NCBI GenBank assembly: GCA_020848095.1
Contig: JADLAT010000014.1
Coordinates: 1-49,043, forward strand
DNA length: 49,043 bases
Direction of reading: 5' to 3'
Origin: Alphaproteobacteria bacterium
GTDB taxonomy: Bacteria > Pseudomonadota > Alphaproteobacteria > Micavibrionales > Micavibrionaceae
Made by a program: the position numbers and the translations under genes. This document shows positions 18,175 to 28,918 of the stretch, piece by piece. The notes beneath the pieces are model-generated. The model was not told the origin of the DNA, searched no databases, and worked only from the letters and a program-made list of their open reading frames with translations. Position 1 is the stretch's first letter. Each line of letters begins with the position of its first letter.

Positions 18175-18822
18175 ATGACTCAGAAATCGAAAACAGCTGC
18201 AAAAGCTAAAAAAGCTCCAGCGAAATCCGTACGCAAAACTGTAAAATCTGCTGTTAAGCGGGAAAGCGCCGGCGCCAAGGCAAAGTCGCCGAAAGCTAAA
18301 AAAATCAAGATACAAAATACCGAGTTTCCAGTACCTAAAATGCAAATACCTGGCATCGCCGATATGGCCGCCGGAACTTCGGACTACATGAACACACTTT
18401 TTAAAATGCCCGACTTTAATAACATGACGAATGGAATGGAGATGATCATGCCAAAACAAAACTTCCAGTTCGACCAAATGGCGAACGATACTGCAAATGC
18501 CGGACGTGAGAGCATGGAAGCTTTCATCAAATCTGGAACAATCCTTGCCAAAGGCCTTGAGGACATCATGCGCACGGCAGCCTCTTTGAGCCAGGGCGCT
18601 GTTGAAAAACAGGCCGAAATGACAAAGCAGATCATGGGCGCAAAAACCCTGAATGAATTCACAGCCGCGCAGAACAAAATTGCCCAGCTGAATTTTCAGG
18701 AATTCATGGCCAACGCGACCAAGCTTTCAGAAATGAGCGTAAAAATCATGAACGAAAGCATTGCGCCGTTGAACGATCAAATGAATAAAGGTCTTAACCG
18801 CGCAACGAAAATGGCTGCATAA
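18175..18822 (+). CDS. Phasin-family protein with Lys/Ala-rich N-terminus
   Basis: The 215-aa product should coat polyhydroxyalkanoate granules. Residues from about 85 onward are one long amphipathic helical domain of the phasin type (AFIKSGTILAKGLEDIMRTA, QAEMTKQIMGAKTLNEFTAAQ). The first 45 residues are Lys/Ala-rich and resemble histone H1-like tails (KTAAKAKKAPAKSVRKT), as in PhaF-type phasins that also bind DNA. The ATG at 18175 has an AAGGA site 10 bases upstream; the earlier TTG at 18157 is unlikely. An intrinsic terminator follows 53 bases after the stop. Confidence 0.88.
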   Translation: MTQKSKTAAKAKKAPAKSVRKTVKSAVKRESAGAKAKSPKAKKIKIQNTEFPVPKMQIPGIADMAAGTSDYMNTLFKMPDFNNMTNGMEMIMPKQNFQFDQMANDTANAGRESMEAFIKSGTILAKGLEDIMRTAASLSQGAVEKQAEMTKQIMGAKTLNEFTAAQNKIAQLNFQEFMANATKLSEMSVKIMNESIAPLNDQMNKGLNRATKMAA

Positions 18823-18874
18823 GCCGGCATTTTGCAAAGACCTGTTGTAAAATCATACAGCTGACACCATATTA

Positions 18875-18906
18875 AAAAGCCCTGCCCTCCAGCGGGGCTT
18901 TTCCTT
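18875..18906 (+). terminator. Rho-independent terminator after the phasin gene
   Basis: AAAAGCCC (18875-18882) pairs with GGGCTTTT (18895-18902) across a 12-base loop, and a T-rich run follows. It ends the phasin transcript and separates it from clpS. Confidence 0.85.
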
Positions 18907-18967
18907 TATTTCCCGGCCTTTAAATTCTGTTATTGAGTGTTCCGGGCCAGTGTTGGTATAGTAAAAT

Positions 18968-19405
18968 ATGCTCCTTGATTATCTCGATAATGGCAACTTG
19001 ATCATGTCCGTAAAACACAGCGTCGCGCATTTTAACCTCTCCCGCATAATCGGTGCGGATCGTCCGGATTTTGGCCCGGGCGGGGACGATGGTGAAGAAA
19101 ACGGACCTGAGGAAAAAACCGGTGTTCTGCTCAAAACCCGGCCTAAAAATAAAAAACCCTCAATGTACAAAGTTTTACTCCTGAACGATGACTACACCCC
19201 CATGGAGTTTGTCGTTCATGTGGTTGAGCGTTTTTTCAATAAGAATCGCCAAGAAGCCACGGAAGTCATGCTTCACGTTCACAGACGCGGCGTTGGAATC
19301 TGCGGTGTTTTTACTTATGAGGTGGCCGAAACCAAAGTCGCACAGGTCATGGATTTTGCCAGAGCCAATGAACAACCGCTGCAATGCACGATGGAGAAGG
19401 ATTAA
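18968..19405 (+). CDS. clpS: Clp protease adaptor ClpS
   Basis: ClpS hands N-degron substrates to ClpAP. The core is typical: [20 protein letters not shown] (substrate pocket), then [21 protein letters not shown]. The N-terminal extension of about 60 residues is acidic and disordered, as in other alphaproteobacterial ClpS proteins. There is no clear ribosome site. A TATAGT -10 ends seven bases before the ATG at 18968, so a leaderless start, or initiation at the ATG of codon 13 (19004), are the two options. clpA follows 70 bases downstream, the classical order. Confidence 0.95.
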   Translation: MLLDYLDNGNLIMSVKHSVAHFNLSRIIGADRPDFGPGGDDGEENGPEEKTGVLLKTRPKNKKPSMYKVLLLNDDYTPMEFVVHVVERFFNKNRQEATEVMLHVHRRGVGICGVFTYEVAETKVAQVMDFARANEQPLQCTMEKD

Positions 19406-19475
19406 AACGGCCTCTCAATAATGCAAAAGCATAACCAAAATGCTATAATTTAAAAAAACCGGAAAAGAAAAACCA

Positions 19476-21803
19476 ATGCTCTCACGCAATCTCGAACAAA
19501 CTCTGCATAAAGCCTTGGCCGTGGCGAATGAATATAATCACGAATACGCCACGCTGGAGCATCTTCTCTACGCCCTGACTGAAGATCAGGACGCCATGGC
19601 GGTCCTGCGCTCTTGCGGCATCTCTTTGTCAGATCTACGGGATCATCTGGCCAATTATATAAGCACAGAGCTCACCGGCCTGATAAACCGCGAAGCAGAA
19701 GAATCAAAACCCACCACAGCCTTTCAGCGCGTCTTGCAACGAGCAGCCATCCATGTTCAATCCTCCGGGCGCGAAGAAGTAACCGGCGCCAACGTCTTGG
19801 TCGCCATGTTTTCCGAACGGGAAAGCTACGCAGTTTATTTCCTTCAGGAACAGGATATGACCCGGTTTGATGCGGTTAATTATATCTCCCACGGTATCGC
19901 CAAAGTGCCCTCCTCCCAGATTGAAATTGCCAAAGCACCACGCGGAGCGCAACAAGGATCGGATAAAGAAACAAAAACAGGCGCGGAAGCCCTGAGCGCC
20001 TATTGCATCAATCTCAACGAAAAGGCGCAAAAAGGCAAAATAGATCCGCTGATCGGGCGCTCTAAGGAAGTTGACCGCACCATCCAGATTCTCTGCCGCC
20101 GGAGCAAAAACAACCCGCTTTACGTTGGCGATCCCGGCGTAGGTAAAACCGCCATTGCCGAGGGGCTGGCCAAAAAGATTGTTGATGGCGAAGTGCCCGA
20201 AGTGCTGCGCGAGGCTGTCATCTACTCGCTGGATATGGGAACGCTATTAGCCGGAACACGCTATCGCGGCGATTTTGAAGAGCGCCTCAAGACCGTTTTG
20301 AGCGAGTTGGAAAATATTGAACATTCTGTCCTTTTCATAGATGAAATTCACACGATCATTGGCGCGGGCGCGACCTCAGGCGGGGCCATGGATGCCTCCA
20401 ACCTTCTTAAACCGGCACTCTCCAGCGGCACTCTGCGCTGCATCGGCTCAACCACCTACAAAGAATACCGCAACCATTTTGAAAAAGATCGGGCCCTTGT
20501 CCGCCGCTTCCAGAAAATCGATGTGAACGAGCCCAGTATAGAAGACGCAGTTAAAATCCTTATGGGCCTAAAACCCTACTACGAAAAGCACCACAATATC
20601 ACTTATACAGACGAAGCCATCCGGTCTGCGGTAGAGCTTTCGGCAAAATATATCGGTGATCGCAAACTTCCCGACAAGGCCATCGACATCATTGATGAAG
20701 TGGGGGCCGCGCAAATGCTGGTGCCCAAAGACCAGCGTAAAAAAACCATCACAGCAGAAGATATCGAAGGCGTTATCGCCATGATCGCCCGCATCCCGGC
20801 GGCCACAATGACCAAGGATGACCGCGCCGCCCTGCAAAATCTGGAACGTGATCTGAAAACCATGGTTTATGATCAAGATACGGCAATCGACGTTCTCACC
20901 GACTCGATCAAAATGGCGCGCGCCGGATTGCGTGATCCTGAAAAGCCGATTGGCTCTTACCTGTTTTCCGGCCCGACCGGCGTTGGTAAAACAGAAGCCG
21001 CCCGGCAGCTGGCGCGGACCATGGGAATTGAACTTATCCGGTTCGATATGTCCGAATATATGGAACGCCACAGCGTTTCACGCCTGATCGGCACGCCTCC
21101 CGGCTATGTCGGGTTTGAACAGGGCGGGCTTATGACCGACAAAATTGACCAGCACCCTCATTGTGTCTTGCTGCTCGACGAAATAGAAAAAGCGCACCCC
21201 GATCTTTTCAACATTTTGCTACAGGTCATGGACTACGGCAAACTAACGGATAATAACGGAAAAACCATCGATTTCCGCAATGTCGTCCTGATCATGACCA
21301 CAAATGCGGGCGCCAGCGATCTGGCAAAAACGCCTGTCGGCTTTGGCCGTGAAATTGGTGACAACGCGGGCAGCGGTTATGCAGATAACGAAGCCATCAA
21401 CCGCCTGTTTACGCCCGAATTTAGAAATCGTCTGGATGCCATCGTACCGTTCCGCAACCTTAGCCGCGAAACGGTTGAAAAGGTTGTCGATAAATTCGTA
21501 ATCCAGCTCGAGGCCCAGCTTGCCGATAAAAACGTCATCATAGAGCTTTCAAAAGAGGCACGCGCCTATCTGGCTGAACGTGGTTATGACCCGGCTATGG
21601 GCGCGCGGCCATTGGCCCGCGTCATTCAGGAAAAAATAAAACGGCCTTTGGCGGAGGAAATCCTGTTCGGACAGCTTGAAAAGGGCGGGCTTGTGATCAT
21701 CGGCTTTGACGGTGAAAATCTTACCTTCACTTACAAACCTGCCGAGCGCACAAATACCAAAGAATCGGACGCACCGGAAAAAGAAGACGCGGCGCTTTTA
21801 TAG
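19476..21803 (+). CDS. clpA: ATP-dependent Clp protease ATP-binding subunit ClpA
   Basis: The 775-aa AAA+ unfoldase feeds substrates to ClpP. It has the N-terminal Clp_N repeats (residues 1-145), a D1 module with Walker A GDPGVGKTAIAEGLA near residue 217 and Walker B VLFIDEIHTI, and a D2 module with GPTGVGKTEAARQLA near residue 499 and CVLLLDEIEKAHP. There is no ClpB-type coiled coil, which confirms ClpA. A VGF tripeptide in the D2 loop fits the ClpP-docking (I/V)G(F/L) motif. Its stop overlaps the end of the convergent SCO1 gene by six bases. Confidence 0.97.
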   Translation: MLSRNLEQTLHKALAVANEYNHEYATLEHLLYALTEDQDAMAVLRSCGISLSDLRDHLANYISTELTGLINREAEESKPTTAFQRVLQRAAIHVQSSGREEVTGANVLVAMFSERESYAVYFLQEQDMTRFDAVNYISHGIAKVPSSQIEIAKAPRGAQQGSDKETKTGAEALSAYCINLNEKAQKGKIDPLIGRSKEVDRTIQILCRRSKNNPLYVGDPGVGKTAIAEGLAKKIVDGEVPEVLREAVIYSLDMGTLLAGTRYRGDFEERLKTVLSELENIEHSVLFIDEIHTIIGAGATSGGAMDASNLLKPALSSGTLRCIGSTTYKEYRNHFEKDRALVRRFQKIDVNEPSIEDAVKILMGLKPYYEKHHNITYTDEAIRSAVELSAKYIGDRKLPDKAIDIIDEVGAAQMLVPKDQRKKTITAEDIEGVIAMIARIPAATMTKDDRAALQNLERDLKTMVYDQDTAIDVLTDSIKMARAGLRDPEKPIGSYLFSGPTGVGKTEAARQLARTMGIELIRFDMSEYMERHSVSRLIGTPPGYVGFEQGGLMTDKIDQHPHCVLLLDEIEKAHPDLFNILLQVMDYGKLTDNNGKTIDFRNVVLIMTTNAGASDLAKTPVGFGREIGDNAGSGYADNEAINRLFTPEFRNRLDAIVPFRNLSRETVEKVVDKFVIQLEAQLADKNVIIELSKEARAYLAERGYDPAMGARPLARVIQEKIKRPLAEEILFGQLEKGGLVIIGFDGENLTFTYKPAERTNTKESDAPEKEDAALL

Positions 21804-22448
21804 GCCCATATGCCTGCGCACATCCTTATAGATGACCGCGGGCGCATCTTCGATCCGGTATATCCCGGCCAGTTTTCGCGCCGGGTCAATCAGATAGATA
21901 AAGCTGGAATGGTCAAATGTGTAATCGCTCATCCCCTCTTCCTGCACCTTCACGGCATAAATACGGTAATCTTTTTTGACCTGTTCAATCTGCGCCGCCG
22001 AACCGCTCAACCCCACCAGACGCGGATGAAATAAAGAAATATACGCTCCTACCACCTCCGGCGTATCGCGCTGCGGATCAACGGTGATAAACAAGGGCTG
22101 CAGGCGCTTTGCCGCTTCTGGATTATCCGCCTCCAAAAGCGAAACCACCTCCGATATTTTCCGAAGCTCCGTCGGGCAGATCGCCGGACAATACGTAAAG
22201 CCAAAATAAATGAGTAAAAACTGCCCCTCAAACTCTTTATCCGTAACGCTCCGCCCTGATGAATCCACCAGCGTAAACGCACCACCAATATCCGCCCCGG
22301 CCACCTTCATAACTTCAGGCTCCCGGCCTTCCTGCCGCGCATCACGGTCAGCAGAAATCTGATAAAAGGCAATCCCCGCCCCGGCAATCAGCGCAGCCAG
22401 AGAAAGAAAAAATGTACGAAACAGACGTTTTTTAAATTGTGCGGTCAT
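21798..22448 (-). CDS. SCO1/SenC-family copper chaperone or thiol oxidoreductase
   Basis: The 216-aa membrane-anchored thioredoxin-fold protein probably delivers copper to the CuA centre of cytochrome oxidase. An N-terminal membrane helix (FFLSLAALIAGAGIAFYQI) is followed by the metal-binding motif C87-P-A-I-C91 (YFGFTYCPAICPTEL) and H180 in YTFDHSS. All three SCO copper ligands are present. The open frame extends upstream to 22724 but I place the start at the ATG at 22448, where the membrane anchor begins. Together with ctaA it points to an aa3 oxidase elsewhere in the genome. Confidence 0.93.
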   Translation of the reverse strand: MTAQFKKRLFRTFFLSLAALIAGAGIAFYQISADRDARQEGREPEVMKVAGADIGGAFTLVDSSGRSVTDKEFEGQFLLIYFGFTYCPAICPTELRKISEVVSLLEADNPEAAKRLQPLFITVDPQRDTPEVVGAYISLFHPRLVGLSGSAAQIEQVKKDYRIYAVKVQEEGMSDYTFDHSSFIYLIDPARKLAGIYRIEDAPAVIYKDVRRHMGL

Positions 22449-22508
22449 AGGAAGACAATCTCTTGAGAATTTCTTTAAGATATGTAAGGCTCTGCTCATC
22501 AAATGTAA

Positions 22509-22586
22509 ACACCTTCGGGGTGCCCTGTTTTTTGCGGGGCTGAGATTAAACCCGTTGAACCTGTTGGTTAAGACCAACGCAGGGAA
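22509..22586 (+). promoter_or_regulatory. TPP riboswitch (THI element)
   Basis: The conserved THI blocks are all present in order: CTTCGGGGTGCCC, GGGGCTGAGA, ACCCGTTGAACCTG, a GGTTAAGACC hairpin and CGCAGGGAA. The 3' P1 strand runs straight into the AGGA ribosome site of the next gene, so ligand binding should hide that site and block translation. It controls the tautomerase-thiC pair in response to thiamin pyrophosphate. Confidence 0.95.
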
Positions 22587-22596
22587 AGGAAAACCA

Positions 22597-25351
<2,755 letters not shown>

Positions 25352-25355
25352 AAGC

Positions 25356-25523
25356 CTATTTTCCGGCCAGACGATAGCGTCCCCGGAAAAGCGAAACATT
25401 GCCTTCGGCATGTGCACTAATCAGACGGCCTTTGATCGCATCGCGTTTTTCTTGAGTTTCACGTTGTGTCGGCGGTCTGTTAATGACTCTTGGAAAGAAT
25501 ATATTTTTAACGTTATGCCACAT
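25356..25523 (-). CDS. Small protein (55 aa), unknown
   Basis: A short open frame begins at the ATG at 25523 with an AAGAG site seven bases upstream. It ends at TAG (25356-25358), four bases before the next ATG. The product is basic and Arg/Lys-rich: it starts MWHNVKNIFFPRVINRPPTQ and later has RGRYRLAGK. The tight junction with the 24728-25351 gene suggests a two-gene unit, perhaps with the small protein as partner. Reality rests on the ribosome site, spacing and codon pattern only. Confidence 0.4.
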   Translation of the reverse strand: MWHNVKNIFFPRVINRPPTQRETQEKRDAIKGRLISAHAEGNVSLFRGRYRLAGK

Positions 25524-25567
25524 GTTTGTGCTCTTAATGCTAATAGTTTAACTATAAAGCCACAGAC

Positions 25568-25584
25568 GTTTACAATTAGTAAAC
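25568..25584. promoter_or_regulatory. GTTTAC-N5-GTAAAC palindrome
   Basis: A perfect 6-base inverted repeat with a 5-base spacer lies 45 bases upstream of the small-ORF start, next to AT-rich promoter-like sequence. It is a candidate operator for the two-gene unit on the minus strand. The remaining bases from 25585 to 25821 are AT-rich and show no gene. Confidence 0.4.
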
Positions 25585-25821
25585 ACCCAAGGGTTACAGC
25601 CTACTCTCCGCGTAAACAAATTTGAATTATAGCATGGATTACTAAAGCGAATCGGCCTTAATGTCAATGAGTATTTTACATGCTTTTGGTAGCTTTACAA
25701 CGACTGAATTGTTAATAAGTTCCAGAAATCATTAAGATAAGCAGCACTTAATATAATTAAATATCATATAAAACAACTAGTTATTTATTAAAATCCTAGG
25801 CTGTATGATATCTGCCCCTAC

Positions 25822-25851
25822 TTCTTGCTTCTCTAAAAGCCGCGTTATAAT
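25822..25851 (+). promoter_or_regulatory. Promoter for the YCII-yjdM pair
   Basis: A perfect TATAAT (25846-25851) is preceded by TTCTTG at 18 bases. It lies 85 bases upstream of the YCII-family start and fits an unregulated sigma-70-type promoter with a weak -35. Confidence 0.5.
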
Positions 25852-25936
25852 TCCGCTCGATTTTCCTTATTATCTCCCTACCAACACAATGCAAAGATAA
25901 CCCATGAGCCCACACCTCCCACAAAGGAACACTAAA

Positions 25937-26320
25937 ATGCGCGTCATCGTATTCGTCAAAGCCACTGAATATTCCGAAAATAATTTTTTCAGCCCCACGC
26001 CGGAAAACATGGCGCGGATGGAGGCGATGGGCAAGTTCAATGCGGAGCTGGTGGCGGCGGGCATATTACAAATGGGCCCGAACGTGGCCGCAGGGCTCAA
26101 ACCCTCATCCACCGGCAAGCGCGTGGCCTTTGATGGCGATACGCGCACCGTGATAGACGGCCCGTTCGCGCATCCCAACGAACTCGTCTCCGGCTATTGG
26201 ATTTGGAACGTGAAGGATATGGACGAGGCGGTGGAATGGGTCAAGCGCTGCCCCAACCCGATGCCGGTTCCGAGCGAGATTGAAATCCGCCCCTATTACG
26301 AAATGGAAGATTTCACATGA
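25937..26320 (+). CDS. YCII-related (DGPF) domain protein
   Basis: The 127-aa protein has the YCII/DGPF fold: [16 protein letters not shown] at the start and [30 protein letters not shown] in the middle, including the DGPF motif that names the group. The family is a dimeric alpha-beta barrel whose reaction is generally unknown. The ATG at 25937 has an AGGA site; an earlier ATG at 25904 does not. It overlaps yjdM by four bases, so the pair is coupled. Confidence 0.9.
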   Translation: MRVIVFVKATEYSENNFFSPTPENMARMEAMGKFNAELVAAGILQMGPNVAAGLKPSSTGKRVAFDGDTRTVIDGPFAHPNELVSGYWIWNVKDMDEAVEWVKRCPNPMPVPSEIEIRPYYEMEDFT

Positions 26321-26661
26321 CCCAGCTCCCTCCATGCCCCAAATGCGCTTCCATCTATACCTATGAGGACGGGGCGTTGCTGATCTGCCCCGAATGCGCG
26401 CATGAATGGTCCGAATCCGCCGCAACCGGGGAAGCCACCACACTCATCCGCGATGCCAACGGCACCGCGCTCAAAGACGGCGACAGCGTCACGGTGATTA
26501 AAGACCTCAAATATCGCGGCGGCGTGGTGAAGGTCGGCACGAAAGTAAAATCCATTCGCCTCATCCACGGCGCATCCGATGGCCACGACATCGATTGCAA
26601 AATCCCCGGCATCGGACAAATGGGCCTCAAATCCGAATTTATCAAAAAAATCATTGAGTAA
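26317..26661 (+). CDS. yjdM: PhnA/YjdM-family zinc-ribbon protein
   Basis: The 114-aa protein has an N-terminal zinc ribbon ([16 protein letters not shown]) followed by the PhnA domain (LRDGD-like [18 protein letters not shown], then GTKVKSIRL). It was historically linked to phosphonate use, but this small protein is separate from the PhnA hydrolase and its role is unclear. It is translationally coupled to the YCII gene upstream. Confidence 0.92.
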   Translation: MTQLPPCPKCASIYTYEDGALLICPECAHEWSESAATGEATTLIRDANGTALKDGDSVTVIKDLKYRGGVVKVGTKVKSIRLIHGASDGHDIDCKIPGIGQMGLKSEFIKKIIE

Positions 26662-26734
26662 CGAACAATTTCCGCCCCATGAAAGCTACGCAGGATTTTA
26701 TGGCGAGTTGAGGTATCCGAGGGTAAAAAATAGC

Positions 26735-27834
26735 TTAACCGGCGCCCTCATAATGAGCCAAACGCAACAACCGCTTTTTTGCCCATGATCGGCAAGGATA
26801 CTCAATCGTGTGATACGCCAATGCCGCAACACATAAAACCGCCACGATGATGAGCGCCAGATGCAACCGAATAAGGGCTTGATCCTGAACCGGGTCCAGG
26901 GCCGCATAATAACTGTCCAAACCAATCCGGAACACTTCCAATACAGGATAATGCACCATATATATAGCGTAGGAAATTGTCCCAAGATAACGAATTGCCT
27001 TACCCGAAAATAACCATATCGCGGGCTTTGATGGCTGCACGAGATAATATATAAAAACAGGCATTAGAAAATATAAAAATGGAAAAGGCATACCCATAAA
27101 CCCAAAGCCAATAAATGCACCAAAAGAGAGGATAAAGCCTGTCTCGGCATTCCCTGAGCGATCATTCTGAAAACGCAGTAAATACGCTTTATACAAAAAA
27201 CACCCAATTATAAAACCTGTAAAAACGCGCCAAATGACCACCCAGCCATAATGCCAATGCATAGACCACCCATTCAAATATACAAGTATCGCATACCCCA
27301 TTGCTAAGATCATAATAAAGCCTGATAACAAAGCTCTATTATTCACACGAAAAAATGTAGACCACATAAAAGGGAAACAAAGATAAACAACCCACTCTGC
27401 ACTCACTGACCAAGATGGGATATTTATAGATTTATTATAAATAACATTACTCAACGTAACGCTTAAAAGAATATCACTTACTTCAAATAAGTCACTATAC
27501 CACAGCCCCACAGCGAAAAAAAAGCTTAGTATCATCACTATAAATAAATGCAGAGGGTATATTCTAGCCAATCGTAAATAGTAATATTCAAAAATAACAC
27601 GAAAACCTGGCCGAGTTTTCATTTTTTGTCCGTACGCATGCGCAATAACAAAACCGCTAACCATAAAAAAATGTCTACGGCCAACGTGCCGTTCTGTACA
27701 AAGTTTTCAATACCTCCCCATCTTATTTTTCCATTAAATCCAGGAAGATAACCATTATAAGCGCCATAACAAGTATGCAAAAGCACAACCCATAGCGCAG
27801 CAAAAGCACGTAATCCAGTTATAGTGTGAAACAT
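26735..27834 (-). pseudogene. Acyltransferase-3 (OafA/ExoZ-like), frameshifted at an A7 tract
   Basis: The protein would be about 366 aa with ten membrane spans and would O-acylate a surface polysaccharide. The N-terminal 57 codons (ITGLRAFAALWVVLLHT with the catalytic histidine, then LAVDIF) and the remaining 309 codons (MVSGFVIAHAYGQK, SWSVSAEWVVYLCFPF) are in different frames. The switch lies at a run of seven A residues on the plus strand (27665-27671). One more A would restore VDIFFMVSGFV, the normal family junction. It may be a sequencing error, a dead gene or a slipped-strand phase switch; the rest of the frame is intact and well conserved. Confidence 0.85.
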
Positions 27835-27968
27835 CTAAAGACTGATCCCAATCGTCATATTTTTTACTATGACATCATTGCTTCACCATAAACACAAAAA
27901 TGACCCGATCTTCATGTTGACGCCCGATATGGGATTAAACCGCGTTTTTGACGGTAAAATCGTACTCA

Positions 27969-28008
27969 GTACCCCCCCACGCTCAAAGATACCCCTGAAA
28001 CATACCCC
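27969..28008. repeat. Three GTACCCC-type repeats (integrase arm-site cluster, left)
   Basis: Sites start at 27969, 27989 and 28002, all on the plus strand. Their spacings of 20 and 13 bases are exactly those of the three sites upstream of the intact integrase (48704, 48724, 48737), and the flanking bases also align. I read it as the remnant arm region of an element of the same family. Confidence 0.6.
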
Positions 28009-28392
28009 TTAAATTATAGGCTGTAAACGGAAGCCCTGGATGCTCTTGAAATGAATAAAGGCCCAATTTTCTAGGCCTTGCGTTCTCAAACCGGAGGTAT
28101 TTTCGGCGTTTCGGATCGCCTCACGCTTTTCTTCCTGCTTTGCGCCAGACAGGTCGATTCCCTGCACCAAGAGTTTCTTGGCGCGTTCGCGTCCTTCACG
28201 GGCATCAGCAAGCGAGACGATTGGATACGCTCCAAGGGAAATTCGCTTCTCTTTGCCCAAAAACCTGTATTTCAAACGCCAAAGTTTGCTGCCATTCGGC
28301 ATCACTTCGAGGAACAAACCGCCTCCGTCAAAGAGTTTATAAGGCGTTTCCTTGGCTTTTGCAGCTTTGCATGATTTGTCTGACAGTTTCAT
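28009..28392 (-). pseudogene. Truncated P4-type tyrosine integrase
   Basis: The ATG at 28392 starts MKLSDKSCKAAKAKETPYKL. About 95 codons then match the Arm DNA-binding domain of P4-type integrases (DUF4102), closely like the intact protein at 47470-48702: DGGGLxLxV, KLWRLKYRFLGKEK, PIVSLADARE. After IRNAENT the similarity stops and the frame runs into unrelated sequence, so the core-binding and catalytic domains are gone. The gene has decayed in place, in the same orientation as the intact integrase. Confidence 0.85.
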
Positions 28393-28395
28393 CTT

Positions 28396-28457
28396 GCCCC
28401 CAATTTTAGGGGTATCTTGCCCCCACGATTTCCGATCTGCCCCCACGCTTGCCCCCA
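28396..28457. repeat. Four TTGCCCCC-type repeats upstream of the integrase remnant
   Basis: Copies begin near 28396, 28419, 28439 and 28451, directly upstream of the remnant start. The core is T(T/C)TGCCCCCA-like, different from the GTACCCCC sites of the intact integrase, so this older integrase probably had its own arm-site sequence. Confidence 0.5.
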
Positions 28458-28580
28458 AAATTGGTGAAAGCTGGTGAATGGAGAAATATTACCATGAACG
28501 GAAAGTGATGGCGAATCCTTTGTTTTCAAAGGGTTTTGCGAATGTCAGTGAAGGGCAATGAATGTCTGTGAAGAGTAAAA

Positions 28581-28594
28581 TGGAGCGGTGAAGG
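28581..28594. other. Decayed tRNA-Gly 3'-end (possible att site)
   Basis: TGGAGCGGTGAAGG matches TGGAGCGGGTGAAGG at the tRNA-Gly 3' end (48867 on) except for one missing G. It lies 189 bases upstream of the integrase remnant; the real tRNA end lies 165 bases upstream of the intact integrase, in the same orientation. The short length means chance is not excluded. Confidence 0.45.
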
Positions 28595-28656
28595 TCTTCA
28601 CATTTGAGGCGTAAGCGTCTGTAGTGGTTGAATATGCAGGGGCAGTAACTTGAATC

Positions 28657-28676
28657 GTACCCCCGAACATACCCCC
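28657..28676. repeat. Pair of GTACCCCC/ATACCCCC repeats inside the island's left end
   Basis: Two copies start at 28657 and 28669, and a third GTACCCCC is at 28813. They carry the same core as the sites next to the intact integrase at the other end of the island, as expected if an attP core had arms on both sides. Confidence 0.5.
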
Positions 28677-28868
28677 AGACCGTCAAAGCAAGCCCATTTC
28701 CGTCCGTGATTGTTCGCCTTCAATCATACACGCCTTGCTTTCTAAAAGGCAATCATCCTTACGCACCTAAACTCAAAAAAATCACATCTCCGGTATCAGT
28801 TTTATGAGCGAAGTACCCCCTAGGGGCGGTGCAGAACACACGGATTTTTCTGTATCCGATGGGCGGTC

Positions 28869-28915
28869 AAAAAAATTTGCGATCCAGACATTAAGCGACA
28901 ATTTGTAGGATCGCA
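28869..28915 (-). terminator. Terminator of the copper operon
   Basis: Read on the minus strand, TGCGATCC and GGATCGCA (28908-28915 and 28878-28885) form an 8-base stem with a 22-base loop, followed by seven T residues. It begins four bases after the stop codon of the copper ATPase gene. The rest of 28393-28918 holds arm-site repeats and no gene that I can support. Confidence 0.8.
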
Positions 28916-28918
28916 TAA

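Noticed and set aside
28489..28686. 65-aa minus-strand frame upstream of the integrase remnant
   Set aside because: It consists of arm-site repeats read as codons (WGY units) and has no family features.
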